Shown here: piece after piece, positions 18,751 through 27,632 of the stretch | Layout of the letters: the number at the start of each line of letters is the position of its first letter | How positions within the stretch are numbered: position 1 is the stretch's first letter | Assembly: GCA_964397565.1 (NCBI GenBank) | Contig: CAYNJC010000002.1 | Location: 1 to 64,000, forward strand | DNA: 64,000 bases | Origin: JAPLST01 sp964397565 | Lineage (GTDB): Bacteria; Auribacterota; UBA3054; JAPLST01 | Direction: 5' to 3' | Notes under the pieces: generated by a model | The model's input: only the letters and a program-made list of their open reading frames with translations | What the model was told of the DNA's origin: nothing | Databases searched by the model: none | Position numbers and translations under genes: made by a program

Positions 18751-19538
18751 CCTCGTTCTCCTGCTTTTGACGCTCTGCTCATCCTGCTGATTGACCAATA
18801 CACAACCGACCCCACGATTACTATAAGAAAGGCAATGCTGGTCTTGACCGTTCCCAACCCCAAGCCGCCATGAGAATGGCGCTGAGAGAGGTAATCACCA
18901 AGCGACGCGCCCAATGGCCTGGTCAGTATGTAAGCAATCCAAAATGACATGACTGCATTCGCTTTGAAGAAATAGTAGCTCAGGATGACCATGACGATCA
19001 AGGCGGCAAATAGCAGTCCCGACAGTGCGTAGCCAAGATGCCAGCTTTCTGACACGAGGTCACCTGCCGCGGTACCTAATGCGAAGGTGAACAAAATCGC
19101 CGCCCAATAATACAGTTCACGCTTGAGGGTGTAGATAGTATGGATCGAAAGTGTTTTTTGACTCATGTACCAGAGACCAAATGTTGCCATAAGCACAAGA
19201 CTGAATACAATGGTGGTGGTTTCTAATCTAACCCCATAATTGTCAACCAAGTTGTCCGTGATGAGTGTTCCCACAATACTAATGAGGACAACTGTAAGCC
19301 AATAGATCCAGGGAACGTATTTTCTATACATGATCTGAATCACGAGAACGACTAAGAGCAAGATGCTCGATAAATACGATGTATTGGCCAGGCCGAATTT
19401 CAATTTAAAGATAAGAAAGTCAGCGCCGGTCTCCCCCACCGTGGTTGCCATGATCTTGACAATCCAGAACAGCAGGGTGACTTCAGGCACTTTGTTCAGC
19501 AGGTGTGCTGTGTTGCTGTTTGACGTCATGGATTTCAT
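18747..19538 (-). CDS. COG4705-type multi-pass membrane protein, second paralogue
   Basis: The 263-residue protein has about eight hydrophobic segments and conserved repeated blocks: VPEVTLLFWIVKIMATTVGETGAD, split here as the N-terminal signature; LGTAAGD; and AYILTRPLGASLGDYLSQ. This is an uncharacterised membrane-protein family. Gly-Glu-Thr/Gly-Asp signatures inside helices suggest a transport function, but that is inference. It is about 40% alike by eye to the gene just upstream, so the two look like a tandem duplication. Its codon choice is more A/T-rich than most genes here, especially 19100-19400. It starts three bases after the stop of its paralogue. Confidence 0.7.
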   Translation of the reverse strand: MKSMTSNSNTAHLLNKVPEVTLLFWIVKIMATTVGETGADFLIFKLKFGLANTSYLSSILLLVVLVIQIMYRKYVPWIYWLTVVLISIVGTLITDNLVDNYGVRLETTTIVFSLVLMATFGLWYMSQKTLSIHTIYTLKRELYYWAAILFTFALGTAAGDLVSESWHLGYALSGLLFAALIVMVILSYYFFKANAVMSFWIAYILTRPLGASLGDYLSQRHSHGGLGLGTVKTSIAFLIVIVGSVVYWSISRMSRASKAGERG

Positions 19539-19541
19539 GGC

Positions 19542-20300
19542 TTAATGCGCGCGGGTTGCCGGTTTATGCGGGAAGATGAAAATGCACGCCACGATCAAGA
19601 CAAGTAAGGTGGCCGATGCCGAATACCGGCTTAAGGCCAAGCCGCCCTGACTGATCGGCTTGTCGAGGAGGTCGCCAACGACCGCGCCGAGCGGGCGCGT
19701 CAGGATGAACGCCGCCCAGAAGAGAGCGGTGCGGGAAATGCGGGTCCAGAAATGCGCCGCGGCAATAATGGCCAACATCGTGCCAAACACGATGGCGCCG
19801 CCACCGTAGCCAATGCCGGCCGTATCGGCCGTCCAATCACCGAGCGCCGTGCCCAGGGTTTGGGAAAACATGATCGTGATCCAGTAGAACACCTCGGATT
19901 TTGGCGAACTGACGGTGTCGACCGCCACCGACCCCAGCGTGCGGTACCACACGAACAGCGACGCCATCAGCAGAGTGAACAAGAGGGCTGTTCCGCCGGC
20001 ATAGCCGATGCCCAGCGAGCGATCGGCGAAATCGGCCAGCGTGGTGCCAACCGTGGTCGTCGCAATAATGGTCGTCCAATATATAACCGGGTGGAATTTC
20101 TTCGCGGAGATCTGAACGACGACCGCCACCATGAATATCAAGGCAAATATCCCGGTACCGACGAGATAGCCGAGATTCATCGACATGGACACGGCGTCAC
20201 CGCCGGTCTCGCCGAGCGTGGTCGCCAAGATTTTTATGATCCAGAAGACCAGCGTTACCGCGGGCACCTTGCTCAGCATTTCTTGTTTCTCTGTGTTCAT
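19542..20300 (-). CDS. COG4705-type multi-pass membrane protein, first paralogue
   Basis: The 252-residue product has about eight membrane segments. Landmarks are KVPAVTLVFWIIKILATT followed by LGETGGDAVS near the N-terminus, FSQTLGTALGDWTADTAGIG, and AFILTRPLGAVVGDLLDKP. The internal similarity of GETGGD, GTTLAD, GTALGD and GAVVGD suggests repeats of one helix-pair unit within the protein. Function is unknown. I chose the ATG at 20300; in-frame upstream sequence to 20966 overlaps the ExoD gene in another frame and is low-complexity. It is the first gene of an operon with its paralogue and a secreted protein. Confidence 0.75.
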   Translation of the reverse strand: MNTEKQEMLSKVPAVTLVFWIIKILATTLGETGGDAVSMSMNLGYLVGTGIFALIFMVAVVVQISAKKFHPVIYWTTIIATTTVGTTLADFADRSLGIGYAGGTALLFTLLMASLFVWYRTLGSVAVDTVSSPKSEVFYWITIMFSQTLGTALGDWTADTAGIGYGGGAIVFGTMLAIIAAAHFWTRISRTALFWAAFILTRPLGAVVGDLLDKPISQGGLALSRYSASATLLVLIVACIFIFPHKPATRAH

Positions 20301-20398
20301 TGATTCCTTAAATATTGGCAAGCGATATCTATTATGGCATATTTCATTGGGATTAACAAGCACTTTGCAGTCGCTCTTCACGCGGTCCGCGGCCATGC

Positions 20399-21025
20399 TC
20401 AGCCACGCAGCAGCAACGCCAAGCCGCCAGCCACTGCCAGCAACAGCAGTAGCACACTCACGGTCCACAGCCAAGCCAGTACCGCCAAGACGCCATCTTG
20501 CTCCAAGTCTGCCATGCACACCAGCATGAGCGCCGCAGCCGGCATGGTGTTGCCGAACGGCACAAACACCAGCGGCGCCGCCAGCAGCAGGCCATTGATG
20601 ATGAACAAGACACCGAAGAGACGTTGGGCGGTGATTGAACGCACGAGCGGTGCCCAGCGCGGTCGCGCAATGCGCCGGGTCAGCCGCAGCAGCCGGCCCA
20701 GGAAGGAAAACAAGCCACGCCACACGCGCCCTTGCAGTTCTTTGTGCAGCACGCGTTGCGGCAACCACAGGGTCGCGCGCCCGCGCAACATCTGGACACC
20801 CAACACGGTAAAGGCAAGGCCGGCCACAATGCTGAACGGGCCAAGCGGGATCGGTTGCAAAAACGGCAAGGCCAGCAGCATGCCGGTCAGGGCAAAGCCG
20901 GCATGGCGGACACGCCCAAGCACTTGCGCAAACGTGAGCGGCGCATCGGTCAGTCCGCGCCGGCACTCATCTAAGGCGGCCAGCACATCGGGCGGAGCAG
21001 CGGTGTTGTTAACAGCGTCTAGCAT
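20399..21025 (-). CDS. ExoD-family exopolysaccharide-associated membrane protein
   Basis: The 208-residue protein matches the ExoD family. A short soluble N-terminus (LDECRRGLTDAPLTFAQVLG) is followed by LLALPFLQPIPLGPFSIVAG, an amphipathic basic middle, and RLFGVLFIINGLLLAAPLVF near the C-terminus. Rhizobial exoD mutants have altered exopolysaccharide and alkali sensitivity, but the biochemical function is not known. It is on the same strand as the COG4705 operon, with a gap of about 100 bases, and no polysaccharide gene is nearby. Confidence 0.85.
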   Translation of the reverse strand: MLDAVNNTAAPPDVLAALDECRRGLTDAPLTFAQVLGRVRHAGFALTGMLLALPFLQPIPLGPFSIVAGLAFTVLGVQMLRGRATLWLPQRVLHKELQGRVWRGLFSFLGRLLRLTRRIARPRWAPLVRSITAQRLFGVLFIINGLLLAAPLVFVPFGNTMPAAALMLVCMADLEQDGVLAVLAWLWTVSVLLLLLAVAGGLALLLRG

Positions 21026-21306
21026 GGGAAAATGATGATGGCAGCATTGTCATGCAAAACGAATGCGCAGCGCATTCATGTTCCTTATTGAAAGTCATGG
21101 CGATTTTCCAAAAAGGAGAGTTTCATACTCTGTGCAGCAAGGGCGTTAAAGGTTCCATCTAAAACGTTCGCAGCTTGCGTTTGGTCGAACAAAGCAGATG
21201 CGGCATCCCGCCGCGTCTACTTTTCAAGAGTCGCCGGACTCTTATCCCGAATGCCTTCTCTCTGAATTACTGAAAACGTCTGATAGATCCGCATCATTTA
21301 AGATTT
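21026..21306. other. Intergenic, no gene seen
   Basis: This stretch holds a perfect 17-base palindrome at 21061-21077 (arms gaatgcgc and gcgcattc around a single a), 36 bases upstream of the ExoD gene. It then has A/T-richer sequence with no credible reading frame, up to the MITE-like element. Confidence 0.6.
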
Positions 21307-21432
21307 ACTAATGAGTGCGCTTTCTACTTTGCATCGCCCTTGTAGCCGCCCGCGGCGAGGGCGGCTTCTGCAGCCGCGGTCAGCGCCCGCGGCCACAATT
21401 GGAATGCAAGCAAGTAAGCGCACTCATTAGTA
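21306..21432. mobile_element. MITE-like element with perfect 15-bp terminal inverted repeats and TA flanks
   Basis: ctaatgagtgcgctt at 21308-21322 is repeated in inverse orientation at 21416-21430. Both ends are bordered by TA (21306-21307 and 21431-21432), the target duplication expected for Tc1/mariner-like elements. The 123-bp unit has a GC-rich, self-complementary core (tgtagccgcccgcgg) and no coding capacity. A second full-length copy in opposite orientation is at 47666-47817, and a partial copy is at 63138-63216. A non-autonomous element mobilised by a transposase elsewhere is the simplest reading; no transposase is in the window. Confidence 0.7.
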
Positions 21433-21436
21433 TGTA

Positions 21437-23704
21437 TTATGGCTTTTCTTCAAAGAATATGTCGAATCCCTTATGAATCGGCTCCTGCTGTTCTTCTCTG
21501 TCAGTTTCCTCTCTGTCCGAGTCGGACATCAGAACAGTTTGGTTTGTTGTGGTGAAAGGGGCTATCCATTCGGGCGGCGCGGGACAGTCATTTGCATCCA
21601 GAAAAGCCCGCCAATCCGCGTCGTCCAAGCGGGTGGGATGGCTGAATTCGTAGTAAGACAACACGGCACCGCGGCACAGCACCTCGCGTCCCTTCCACGG
21701 ATGCAGGACATAAATCAACCGGGGCCGACCAGTTGCGACATATATGTAGCCCTTGGGTTGCCGATTGCAGTAGATATCGGCAATGCAGGGTGATGGATCA
21801 TCAGACACGCTGCATTCAGCGGCACGGAGCGTTTCCCCATAGATATTCATAAACCGCTTATCTTTTGTGGTAAGTTCCTTGCCTTGGAGCTGACGTGTGG
21901 CAATGGCATTAAGAACAGAACACAGATTCTCCAGATTTGACCAGTCACGTTCTGAAGAGGTAAAGAAGCCTTCCATCTCCTCTGGTTCAACTTCCTTGGG
22001 CGCCGCAGTGCCTGCGAGCTTTTCCGCCAACACTTTCAAGCGTTTCAGGCATCCTGCATGCGAATCCTTGTCTGGGAACCATACGTCCATTAAGGAGGCG
22101 TATTGCTCGGTGTTTTCCAAGAGCCTGCGTTGGTGGTCTGGGCAGATTTCGCAAAGTGTTTCATAATTATTGCTCCACGCCATTCCTTCAACGACGCGGA
22201 TGGTATCGCGAACATCCTGTGCGAATATGCTGTAGTTGTATGCAAACGCGCCTGCCTGTGCGAGAGACTTGCGCATGGCGGCACACAAGCGTGCCATGTT
22301 TCCAAAGAATTCAGGAACGGCCTCTACAAAGCCGGGTGGTGCGCTATACCCATCTTCTTCCTCGGCCACCTCCGACAGCCGCAGCAGCCACGCATGCCGG
22401 AGCTGTGCCCAGCCAGCCAGCGTGCTCTGCAGGCTTTTCGCCTTCCATGCCGCATTGGTCATGAATGCGGGCGCACGCGAGTCCAGTGCGCCATTTAGTG
22501 TGGCCAGACAAGCAAGGTATTGGTTATAGAACGATCGTTCGTGAAAGAGCTCCTTTGATTCACCTATAATCTGTGCCAACATAACGCCGCTTGAAGCGCG
22601 CATGATGGATTGCCGGGCAAGTTCGGAATCGAACGCTGCTGCCACCGCAAGCCCGGAAGGCCGATAATGCGGGATGGCATTGCGCATTTTCTGGAACAAC
22701 AAGGATTCCGGCGTTTGGCATGCCGAGATCATGCGGAACGAACAGGCGGTTGACGAATTGTCGGTCAGACGGATTTGGTCGTAACTCTTGAATTTGTTCG
22801 AGCTCGCCGCCGCTTGGTTTTGCAGCTTTGTCCGGAGTTGTGCAAGGACATTTTTGGTCAGCACAAGTGATCCGCCTGGCAGCATGGTCTCAGCAAACGT
22901 GCGTGCATCCAGAAGGTCCCATGTGTCCGCTTCACCAAGGAACTGGCAGAACCAGCGAAAACAGTTTTGGGCGCCACTATCATCTTTGAGCGCGGCACCT
23001 GCCAGCAAGATTGCAGCTAGTTCTTCGTCGTGAGCGATCCTAAATGGAATTGCCTGTAGCCAGCTTACGGCGCGGAAATAGCGTGCGAGCCGGGGCGAGT
23101 CGGTGTACAATCCACGTGGTTTAAAGCGCGAGTAGTCCAGCGCAACGAAGCCTTCGTCAGGTGGGCCGAGCCATGCGGGCTTCATCTCGGCAGTCGCCGC
23201 AGTGACCTTCTGCGCTTCTTGCTCAATAATCGTGGCTATCGTGGGATCGCCGGTGTCAGCAGGCTGGTCAAGTAGGCGTAAGGCTGTGCCGACCACGACG
23301 CGTGCCCTAAGCCGCGCCGCCACGATTAGCAGTGACTGGTTCGTCGCCGCAGCACCCGTTTCGAGATTTCTCCAAATGCCTGTCAGGATGCCAGGCAAAG
23401 CCAGTGTGTTCAAGTCCTCGATACGCATAATTGCGGCATCATGCAAGTCGCGATACGCATTGATAATCGAGTCCGCTGTTATGAATACGGGCAGGGGCGA
23501 TTCAAGATAGGGCTCCCACAAATACTTGATCGGGTCGGCCGTGATGATGAGCTTGTCACGGCTGAGCTGCTCGATGTCGCGGGCACTGAGCTTGCGGACT
23601 TTTGCCTGCACCTGCCAGTCCTTGATGACTGCCTGTTTCTTGGGCGCGCTGCACACAATGCCTGTGCTCATAACGAGCGATAAAATCGCAATACCTGTTT
23701 TCAT
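21437..23704 (-). CDS. DUF3160-domain secreted protein
   Basis: The 755-residue protein has a signal peptide (residues 1-20, MKTGIAILSLVMSTGIVCSA). It then has the DUF3160 pattern: PVFITADSIINAYRDLHD near residue 75 and, near the C-terminus, YIYVATGRPRLIYVLHP plus GAVLSYYEFSHPTRLDD. The middle is helical with the block CSFRMISACQTPESLLFQ. Family members occur in archaea and diverse bacteria with unknown function and are thought to be extracytoplasmic. The last 40 residues are acidic (SDSDREETDREEQQEP). The gene stands alone between the MITE-like element and the RhlE gene and has somewhat lower GC than its neighbours. Confidence 0.8.
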   Translation of the reverse strand: MKTGIAILSLVMSTGIVCSAPKKQAVIKDWQVQAKVRKLSARDIEQLSRDKLIITADPIKYLWEPYLESPLPVFITADSIINAYRDLHDAAIMRIEDLNTLALPGILTGIWRNLETGAAATNQSLLIVAARLRARVVVGTALRLLDQPADTGDPTIATIIEQEAQKVTAATAEMKPAWLGPPDEGFVALDYSRFKPRGLYTDSPRLARYFRAVSWLQAIPFRIAHDEELAAILLAGAALKDDSGAQNCFRWFCQFLGEADTWDLLDARTFAETMLPGGSLVLTKNVLAQLRTKLQNQAAASSNKFKSYDQIRLTDNSSTACSFRMISACQTPESLLFQKMRNAIPHYRPSGLAVAAAFDSELARQSIMRASSGVMLAQIIGESKELFHERSFYNQYLACLATLNGALDSRAPAFMTNAAWKAKSLQSTLAGWAQLRHAWLLRLSEVAEEEDGYSAPPGFVEAVPEFFGNMARLCAAMRKSLAQAGAFAYNYSIFAQDVRDTIRVVEGMAWSNNYETLCEICPDHQRRLLENTEQYASLMDVWFPDKDSHAGCLKRLKVLAEKLAGTAAPKEVEPEEMEGFFTSSERDWSNLENLCSVLNAIATRQLQGKELTTKDKRFMNIYGETLRAAECSVSDDPSPCIADIYCNRQPKGYIYVATGRPRLIYVLHPWKGREVLCRGAVLSYYEFSHPTRLDDADWRAFLDANDCPAPPEWIAPFTTTNQTVLMSDSDREETDREEQQEPIHKGFDIFFEEKP

Positions 23705-23759
23705 GAAGATATACCATCGTGCTAACAGTTCAATCTCCAGAGAGCCAGTCTGCGTGCGG

Positions 23760-23779
23760 GAGCCGCTTCCATGCGGCGA
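23760..23779. repeat. Dispersed short repeat, copy 1
   Basis: gagccgcttccatgcggcga lies between the DUF3160 and RhlE genes. The identical 20-mer occurs at 44931-44950. The gccgc...gcggc arms can form a small stem. It is a non-coding intergenic repeat of unknown role. Confidence 0.5.
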
Positions 23780-23789
23780 ATGCTAATGC

Positions 23790-25037
23790 TCAGCGCGCGC
23801 GCCGGCGAAAACCGCCCGGCGCATGGCCGAAGCGGCGCGGCCCGCGCGACCCGCTTTGCGGCCGCGCCTGCGAGCGCGGCGCGTGTTTCGCGGGCGCGTC
23901 GAATTGTTCAGCCGGCATCGCCGGATGTGACCCGCGCGGAATCGGCGTGCGCATGATCTTCTCAATGTCGCGCACATCGCCCCACTGCTCCGGCGTCGCC
24001 AGTGTGATGGCGCGGCCCATCAGGCCGGCCCGGCCGGTCCGGCCAATGCGATGGATGTAGTTTTCCGGATCGTCCGGCAGATCAAAATTGATCACCAATT
24101 CGATGGCCGAGACATCGATGCCGCGCGCCGCAATATCGGTCGCCACCAGAATCCGAATGGCGCCGGTCTTGAAGCCTTTGAGTGCCTGGGTGCGTTGCGC
24201 CAAGGTGCGGTCCGAATGGATTTCCGCCGCCGAATGCCCGGCTTTCACCAGCATGCGCGCCACTTTGCGGGCGGCCACCCGGGTGCGAATGAAGAGCAGG
24301 ACTGAGCCGCTGTATTGCTTCAGCAATTCGCCCAGCAGCGCGCCTTTCATCTCCTTCTTGACCACAAACAATTCCTGGGAGACCAATTCGGCGGCGGTGC
24401 CTTGCGGCGCCACTTCCGTGCGCACCGGCATTTGCATATATTTGGCGGCGATTTCGACAATTGAGGACGGCATGCTGGCCGAAAACAGCATGGTCTGGCG
24501 GTCCTTGGGGATCAGTTCGAGGACGTTGCGAATCTGCGGCAGAAAGCCCATGTCAAGCATCCGGTCGGCTTCATCCAGCACGATACAATTGACGTCGTGC
24601 AAGCGCACCAGCCGCTGCTGCAGGTGATCGTTCAAGCGGCCGGGCGTGGCAATAATCACGCGCGGGTCGGCGCGCACGGCCATGATTTGGCGGTGCATGG
24701 ATTCGCCGCCGATCAGCACGGCTGTGCGCATTTTGAACGCCGACGTCAATTTGCTGATCATCTCATTGACTTGCAGCGCCAGCTCGCGCGTCGGCACCAG
24801 GATCAGGCCTTTGCCTTTGCGCTGCGCCAGGCGTTGCACCATCGGAATGCCGAAGGCCAGCGTCTTGCCGGTGCCCGTCTGCGCGATGCCAATGATGTCC
24901 TTGCCCTCAACGGCGACGGGAATGGCCTTGTGCTGGATAGGTGTTGGCACCGTAAATTTGAGCGTGTGCAACACGTGCAGGATGCCGGGGACAATGCCCA
25001 GCCCATGGAATGCAGTTTGGTTTTGGGGAGTATTCAT
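23790..25037 (-). CDS. RhlE-type DEAD-box ATP-dependent RNA helicase
   Basis: The 415-residue protein has all core motifs: Q motif (FTVPTPIQ), motif I AQTGTGKT at residues 52-59, PTRELA, motif II DEAD in VLDEADRMLDMGF, motif III as SAS, and HRIGRTGR. The C-terminal 35 residues are rich in Arg, Gly and Pro, as in RhlE/CsdA-like helicases that help ribosome assembly and RNA decay. I chose the ATG at 25037. A TATACT box (minus strand, 25049-25044) ends six bases before it and there is no Shine-Dalgarno, so it may be translated from a leaderless transcript. Precise rhlE versus other DEAD-box naming is uncertain. Confidence 0.9.
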   Translation of the reverse strand: MNTPQNQTAFHGLGIVPGILHVLHTLKFTVPTPIQHKAIPVAVEGKDIIGIAQTGTGKTLAFGIPMVQRLAQRKGKGLILVPTRELALQVNEMISKLTSAFKMRTAVLIGGESMHRQIMAVRADPRVIIATPGRLNDHLQQRLVRLHDVNCIVLDEADRMLDMGFLPQIRNVLELIPKDRQTMLFSASMPSSIVEIAAKYMQMPVRTEVAPQGTAAELVSQELFVVKKEMKGALLGELLKQYSGSVLLFIRTRVAARKVARMLVKAGHSAAEIHSDRTLAQRTQALKGFKTGAIRILVATDIAARGIDVSAIELVINFDLPDDPENYIHRIGRTGRAGLMGRAITLATPEQWGDVRDIEKIMRTPIPRGSHPAMPAEQFDAPAKHAPRSQARPQSGSRGPRRFGHAPGGFRRRAR

Positions 25038-25299
25038 TGCGCTAGTATACACTATTCGCCATGTTTCGTACAGCGCCCCGGGATCCCCAGATGCGGCGCC
25101 GCGTGCTGAAAACGGCGTTGCGTTGGGCGCACCTGATTGCCGTTGCCGCGCTACGCAGCTGCTCCTTCACTGAATATCCCGCCGCTGGCGGGCTGCGCCG
25201 ATACCCATGGGGTTGCCCTGGGCTACTGTGTCGTGCCCCCTTGGGCCACCGATGCGCCCGGCACTCACCCAACCGCAGCACACCAGCGCCCGGCGTTGC

Positions 25300-25890
25300 T
25301 CATCGCCGGGCGGCGCAGTACGCGACGGCAATGTCCTGCCCGAGTGCGGTGACGACTTTGCTGATCGCCTGGGCATAGGCGTCATAGCTCAGATCGGTCG
25401 CGCGCACCCGGTACGTTTTATTGGATTGCGAGGCAATCACCGCGCCATTGGCGGCGTGGATCACCCAGTTCACCACCAGTTCGACCCGCCCATCCGGCCA
25501 CGGCTCGCAGCGGTTGACCGTCGTATCGAGCATGGCCGTGGCTACCCGCGCGCGTTCGCCCGGGCGGACGACCTTGGTTGGGCCAAGGCAATCGCCCAAG
25601 GTGTTCGCCAACACCCGGCCCATGCCATCCGACAAGTCGCCGGCCCACTGGTCATTCGCGGCGATCTTGACGCGGTTGGCGTCGAGCCGGGTCACGATGC
25701 TGCCGCGTTGCAGGTAGTCCGGCAGCACCACCGGCGCCACTTGGAGGACGGGCAGTGACGCGGGCACACCCACCAGCGGCTGGCACGTGATCGACGCCAG
25801 CGTGTAGTTGCGCAGGGAAACCGTGGTGAAGCAGCCGCTTAGCAGCAGGGCCGGACACAGACAGAGCAGAGAAAGGCGTGCAGCATGCAT
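25300..25890 (-). CDS. PqiC-family lipoprotein (ABC transporter auxiliary component)
   Basis: The 196-residue protein has a lipoprotein signal with lipobox LSGC and acylated Cys20. It continues with an ABC-type transport auxiliary domain: NYTLASITC, VLQVAPVVLPDYLQRGSIVTR and LLDTTVNRCEPWPDGRVELVV. PqiC-like lipoproteins sit in the outer membrane and cooperate with MCE proteins in lipid movement. It is the fourth gene of the permease, ATPase, MCE and lipoprotein operon and starts four bases after the MCE stop, which supports the assignment more than sequence alone. The protein has extra cysteines besides the lipobox. Confidence 0.85.
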   Translation of the reverse strand: MHAARLSLLCLCPALLLSGCFTTVSLRNYTLASITCQPLVGVPASLPVLQVAPVVLPDYLQRGSIVTRLDANRVKIAANDQWAGDLSDGMGRVLANTLGDCLGPTKVVRPGERARVATAMLDTTVNRCEPWPDGRVELVVNWVIHAANGAVIASQSNKTYRVRATDLSYDAYAQAISKVVTALGQDIAVAYCAARR

Positions 25891-25894
25891 AGTG

Positions 25895-26875
25895 TTACTC
25901 CGCGTTGGAAGTTCGTCCTTTAAGCAGCGCTTCAGGGTGGCGTTCGAGATAATCCAGCAAATTGCGCAGTTCGCGCGCCGAGGTGGCCAGGTCGCGAATC
26001 GCGGCGTTCATTTGCTCGCGCTGCGGCGAGTCGTCGGTGATCAATTGCTGAACGGTGCCGGCAGCCTGCGCGATTTGTTGCGCCGCCATGCTCATTTCTG
26101 CCAGCGCGATTTGCGCGTGCGGCGCGACGGATGTAGTCACGACCATGGTCGTGTGCGCCAAGGCAATGCCTGCCTGCGCCATGCTGCGCAACTCCGTCGC
26201 CGCGCCACTGACTTGCTCGGTCACGCCGGTCAACATCCCGCGCGCATCGTCCAGCATGCGCGGCAAGGTGACCATTGCCTGTGCCAGACCATTCGAGCCA
26301 AAGGTTGTGCTCATGCCGTCCAGGACGTCCATCAGTTTGGAGATGGCGGCTTCGTAATCGATGCTTGCGAGCGCGCGGTCCATCCGGTCAATTTCCGAGG
26401 GAATGGCGGGAATCTCGACCAAACCTTCATCGTCATCGTCGTTCAGCATATTGACGGGTGTATCGGCGCGGATGACGATCTCGATATAGCTGCTGGCCGT
26501 GATGATGCTATCCAGGCGCGTCTGGGCGCGCAGGCCATTGGCGATCATTTGCGGCATCGTTTGTTCCAACGAGGCGCTGGTCTCGCCCAAATGCAGACTG
26601 CGGGTATTGATTTCAATAATCACTGAATTATACGAGCGCCAATCCTGCGGCGTCACATGCACTTCGACGCTGCGCACTTGACCGATCGTCACGCCGCGAT
26701 AGCGCACCGCCGCGCCGACGTTCAAGCCCTTCATGGCACTCTGAAAGTGAATGATGAAACTGGCCCGGTCCTGCCACAGCACGCCGCTGCCAAACACCAG
26801 CAGGGCCGTCACCAGCAGCAGCACGGCGCCCAAGACAAAGCTGCCAATAACGGTGTATTCAGTGCGTGTCGCCAT
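25895..26875 (-). CDS. mlaD: MCE-domain (MlaD-like) substrate-binding protein
   Basis: The 326-residue protein has one N-terminal membrane anchor (YTVIGSFVLGAVLLLVTALLV) followed by an MCE domain around residues 35-115 with GLNVGAAVRYRGVTIGQV and SYIEIVI. A long helical C-terminal region follows (about 150-310). MlaD hexamers form a ring on the periplasmic face and pass phospholipids between the membranes. The start at 26875 overlaps the end of the ATPase gene by 17 bases; further upstream in-frame sequence belongs to that gene in another frame. The helical extension is longer than in E. coli MlaD (183 residues) and closer to PqiB/Mce proteins. Confidence 0.88.
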   Translation of the reverse strand: MATRTEYTVIGSFVLGAVLLLVTALLVFGSGVLWQDRASFIIHFQSAMKGLNVGAAVRYRGVTIGQVRSVEVHVTPQDWRSYNSVIIEINTRSLHLGETSASLEQTMPQMIANGLRAQTRLDSIITASSYIEIVIRADTPVNMLNDDDDEGLVEIPAIPSEIDRMDRALASIDYEAAISKLMDVLDGMSTTFGSNGLAQAMVTLPRMLDDARGMLTGVTEQVSGAATELRSMAQAGIALAHTTMVVTTSVAPHAQIALAEMSMAAQQIAQAAGTVQQLITDDSPQREQMNAAIRDLATSARELRNLLDYLERHPEALLKGRTSNAE

Positions 26876-27629
26876 GTGTGCGTCCTCCCTGTAAAAATTG
26901 ACGGACCACCGCTTGTGTGCACGTGTCGCGCAACAGCGCGGGGTTGCCTTCGGCGATGATCGTATGCGTCTGGTTGTCGAGATAAATCGCCGTGGTCCCA
27001 ATCGCGAAGATGCTGGCCAGATCGTGGGTGACCACCACGACGGTCGTGCCCAGACTGCGGCTGAGCGTGACAATCAGGTCATCCAGATTGCGCGCGCTGA
27101 CCGGGTCGAGGCCGGCCGACGGCTCATCGCAGAACAACAGATCGGGGTCCAAGGCCAAAGCCCGCGCCAGCCCGGCCCGCTTCTGCATGCCGCCGCTCAT
27201 TTCAGACGGGTACAAGCGTTCGCAGCCCGCCAGCCCCATCAATGCCAGTTTGAAGGCCACGACGTCGGCGATGGCGCGCGCGGTCAAGGTCGTGTATTGT
27301 TGCAGCGGCAGCGCCACATTTTCACCCAAGGTCATCGAACTCCACAAGCCGCCGCTTTGAAACAGCACGCCGCAGCGCCGCAATTGCCGCTCGCGCTCGG
27401 CTTCCGGGCCGGACCACATGTCCACGCCGTTCACGACGACACGCCCGTGCACCGGCGGCACCAATCCGATCATGTGACGCAGGAGCGTGCTCTTGCCACA
27501 GCCGCTGCCGCCCATGATGATAAACACTTCCCCGCGCCGCACCGCGAAGGTGAGATCGCGCATGATGACGTGGGCGCCATAGGCCATCGTCAAATCACTG
27601 ACCTGAATACACGTGGCACCGGTGGTCAT
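26859..27629 (-). CDS. mlaF: ABC transporter ATP-binding protein, Mla type
   Basis: The 256-residue ATPase has Walker A GGSGCGKST (residues 40-48), a Q-loop (GVLFQSGGLW), signature MSGGMQKR, Walker B LLFCDEPSAGLDP and an H-loop (VVVVTHDL). The MQKR after the signature and the SGLD-like Walker B context are typical of MlaF/MKL proteins, which energise retrograde or anterograde phospholipid transport with MlaE. It begins three bases after the permease stop and overlaps the MCE gene. I use the mla name because of the operon content; the direction of lipid movement is not known. Confidence 0.9.
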   Translation of the reverse strand: MTTGATCIQVSDLTMAYGAHVIMRDLTFAVRRGEVFIIMGGSGCGKSTLLRHMIGLVPPVHGRVVVNGVDMWSGPEAERERQLRRCGVLFQSGGLWSSMTLGENVALPLQQYTTLTARAIADVVAFKLALMGLAGCERLYPSEMSGGMQKRAGLARALALDPDLLFCDEPSAGLDPVSARNLDDLIVTLSRSLGTTVVVVTHDLASIFAIGTTAIYLDNQTHTIIAEGNPALLRDTCTQAVVRQFLQGGRTHGDTH

Positions 27630-27632
27630 GCT

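Noticed and set aside
25061..25378. Plus-strand frames between the RhlE and PqiC-like genes
   Set aside because: They are GC-driven, overlap the antisense end of the lipoprotein gene and contain no domain; I see no gene between 25050 and 25299.
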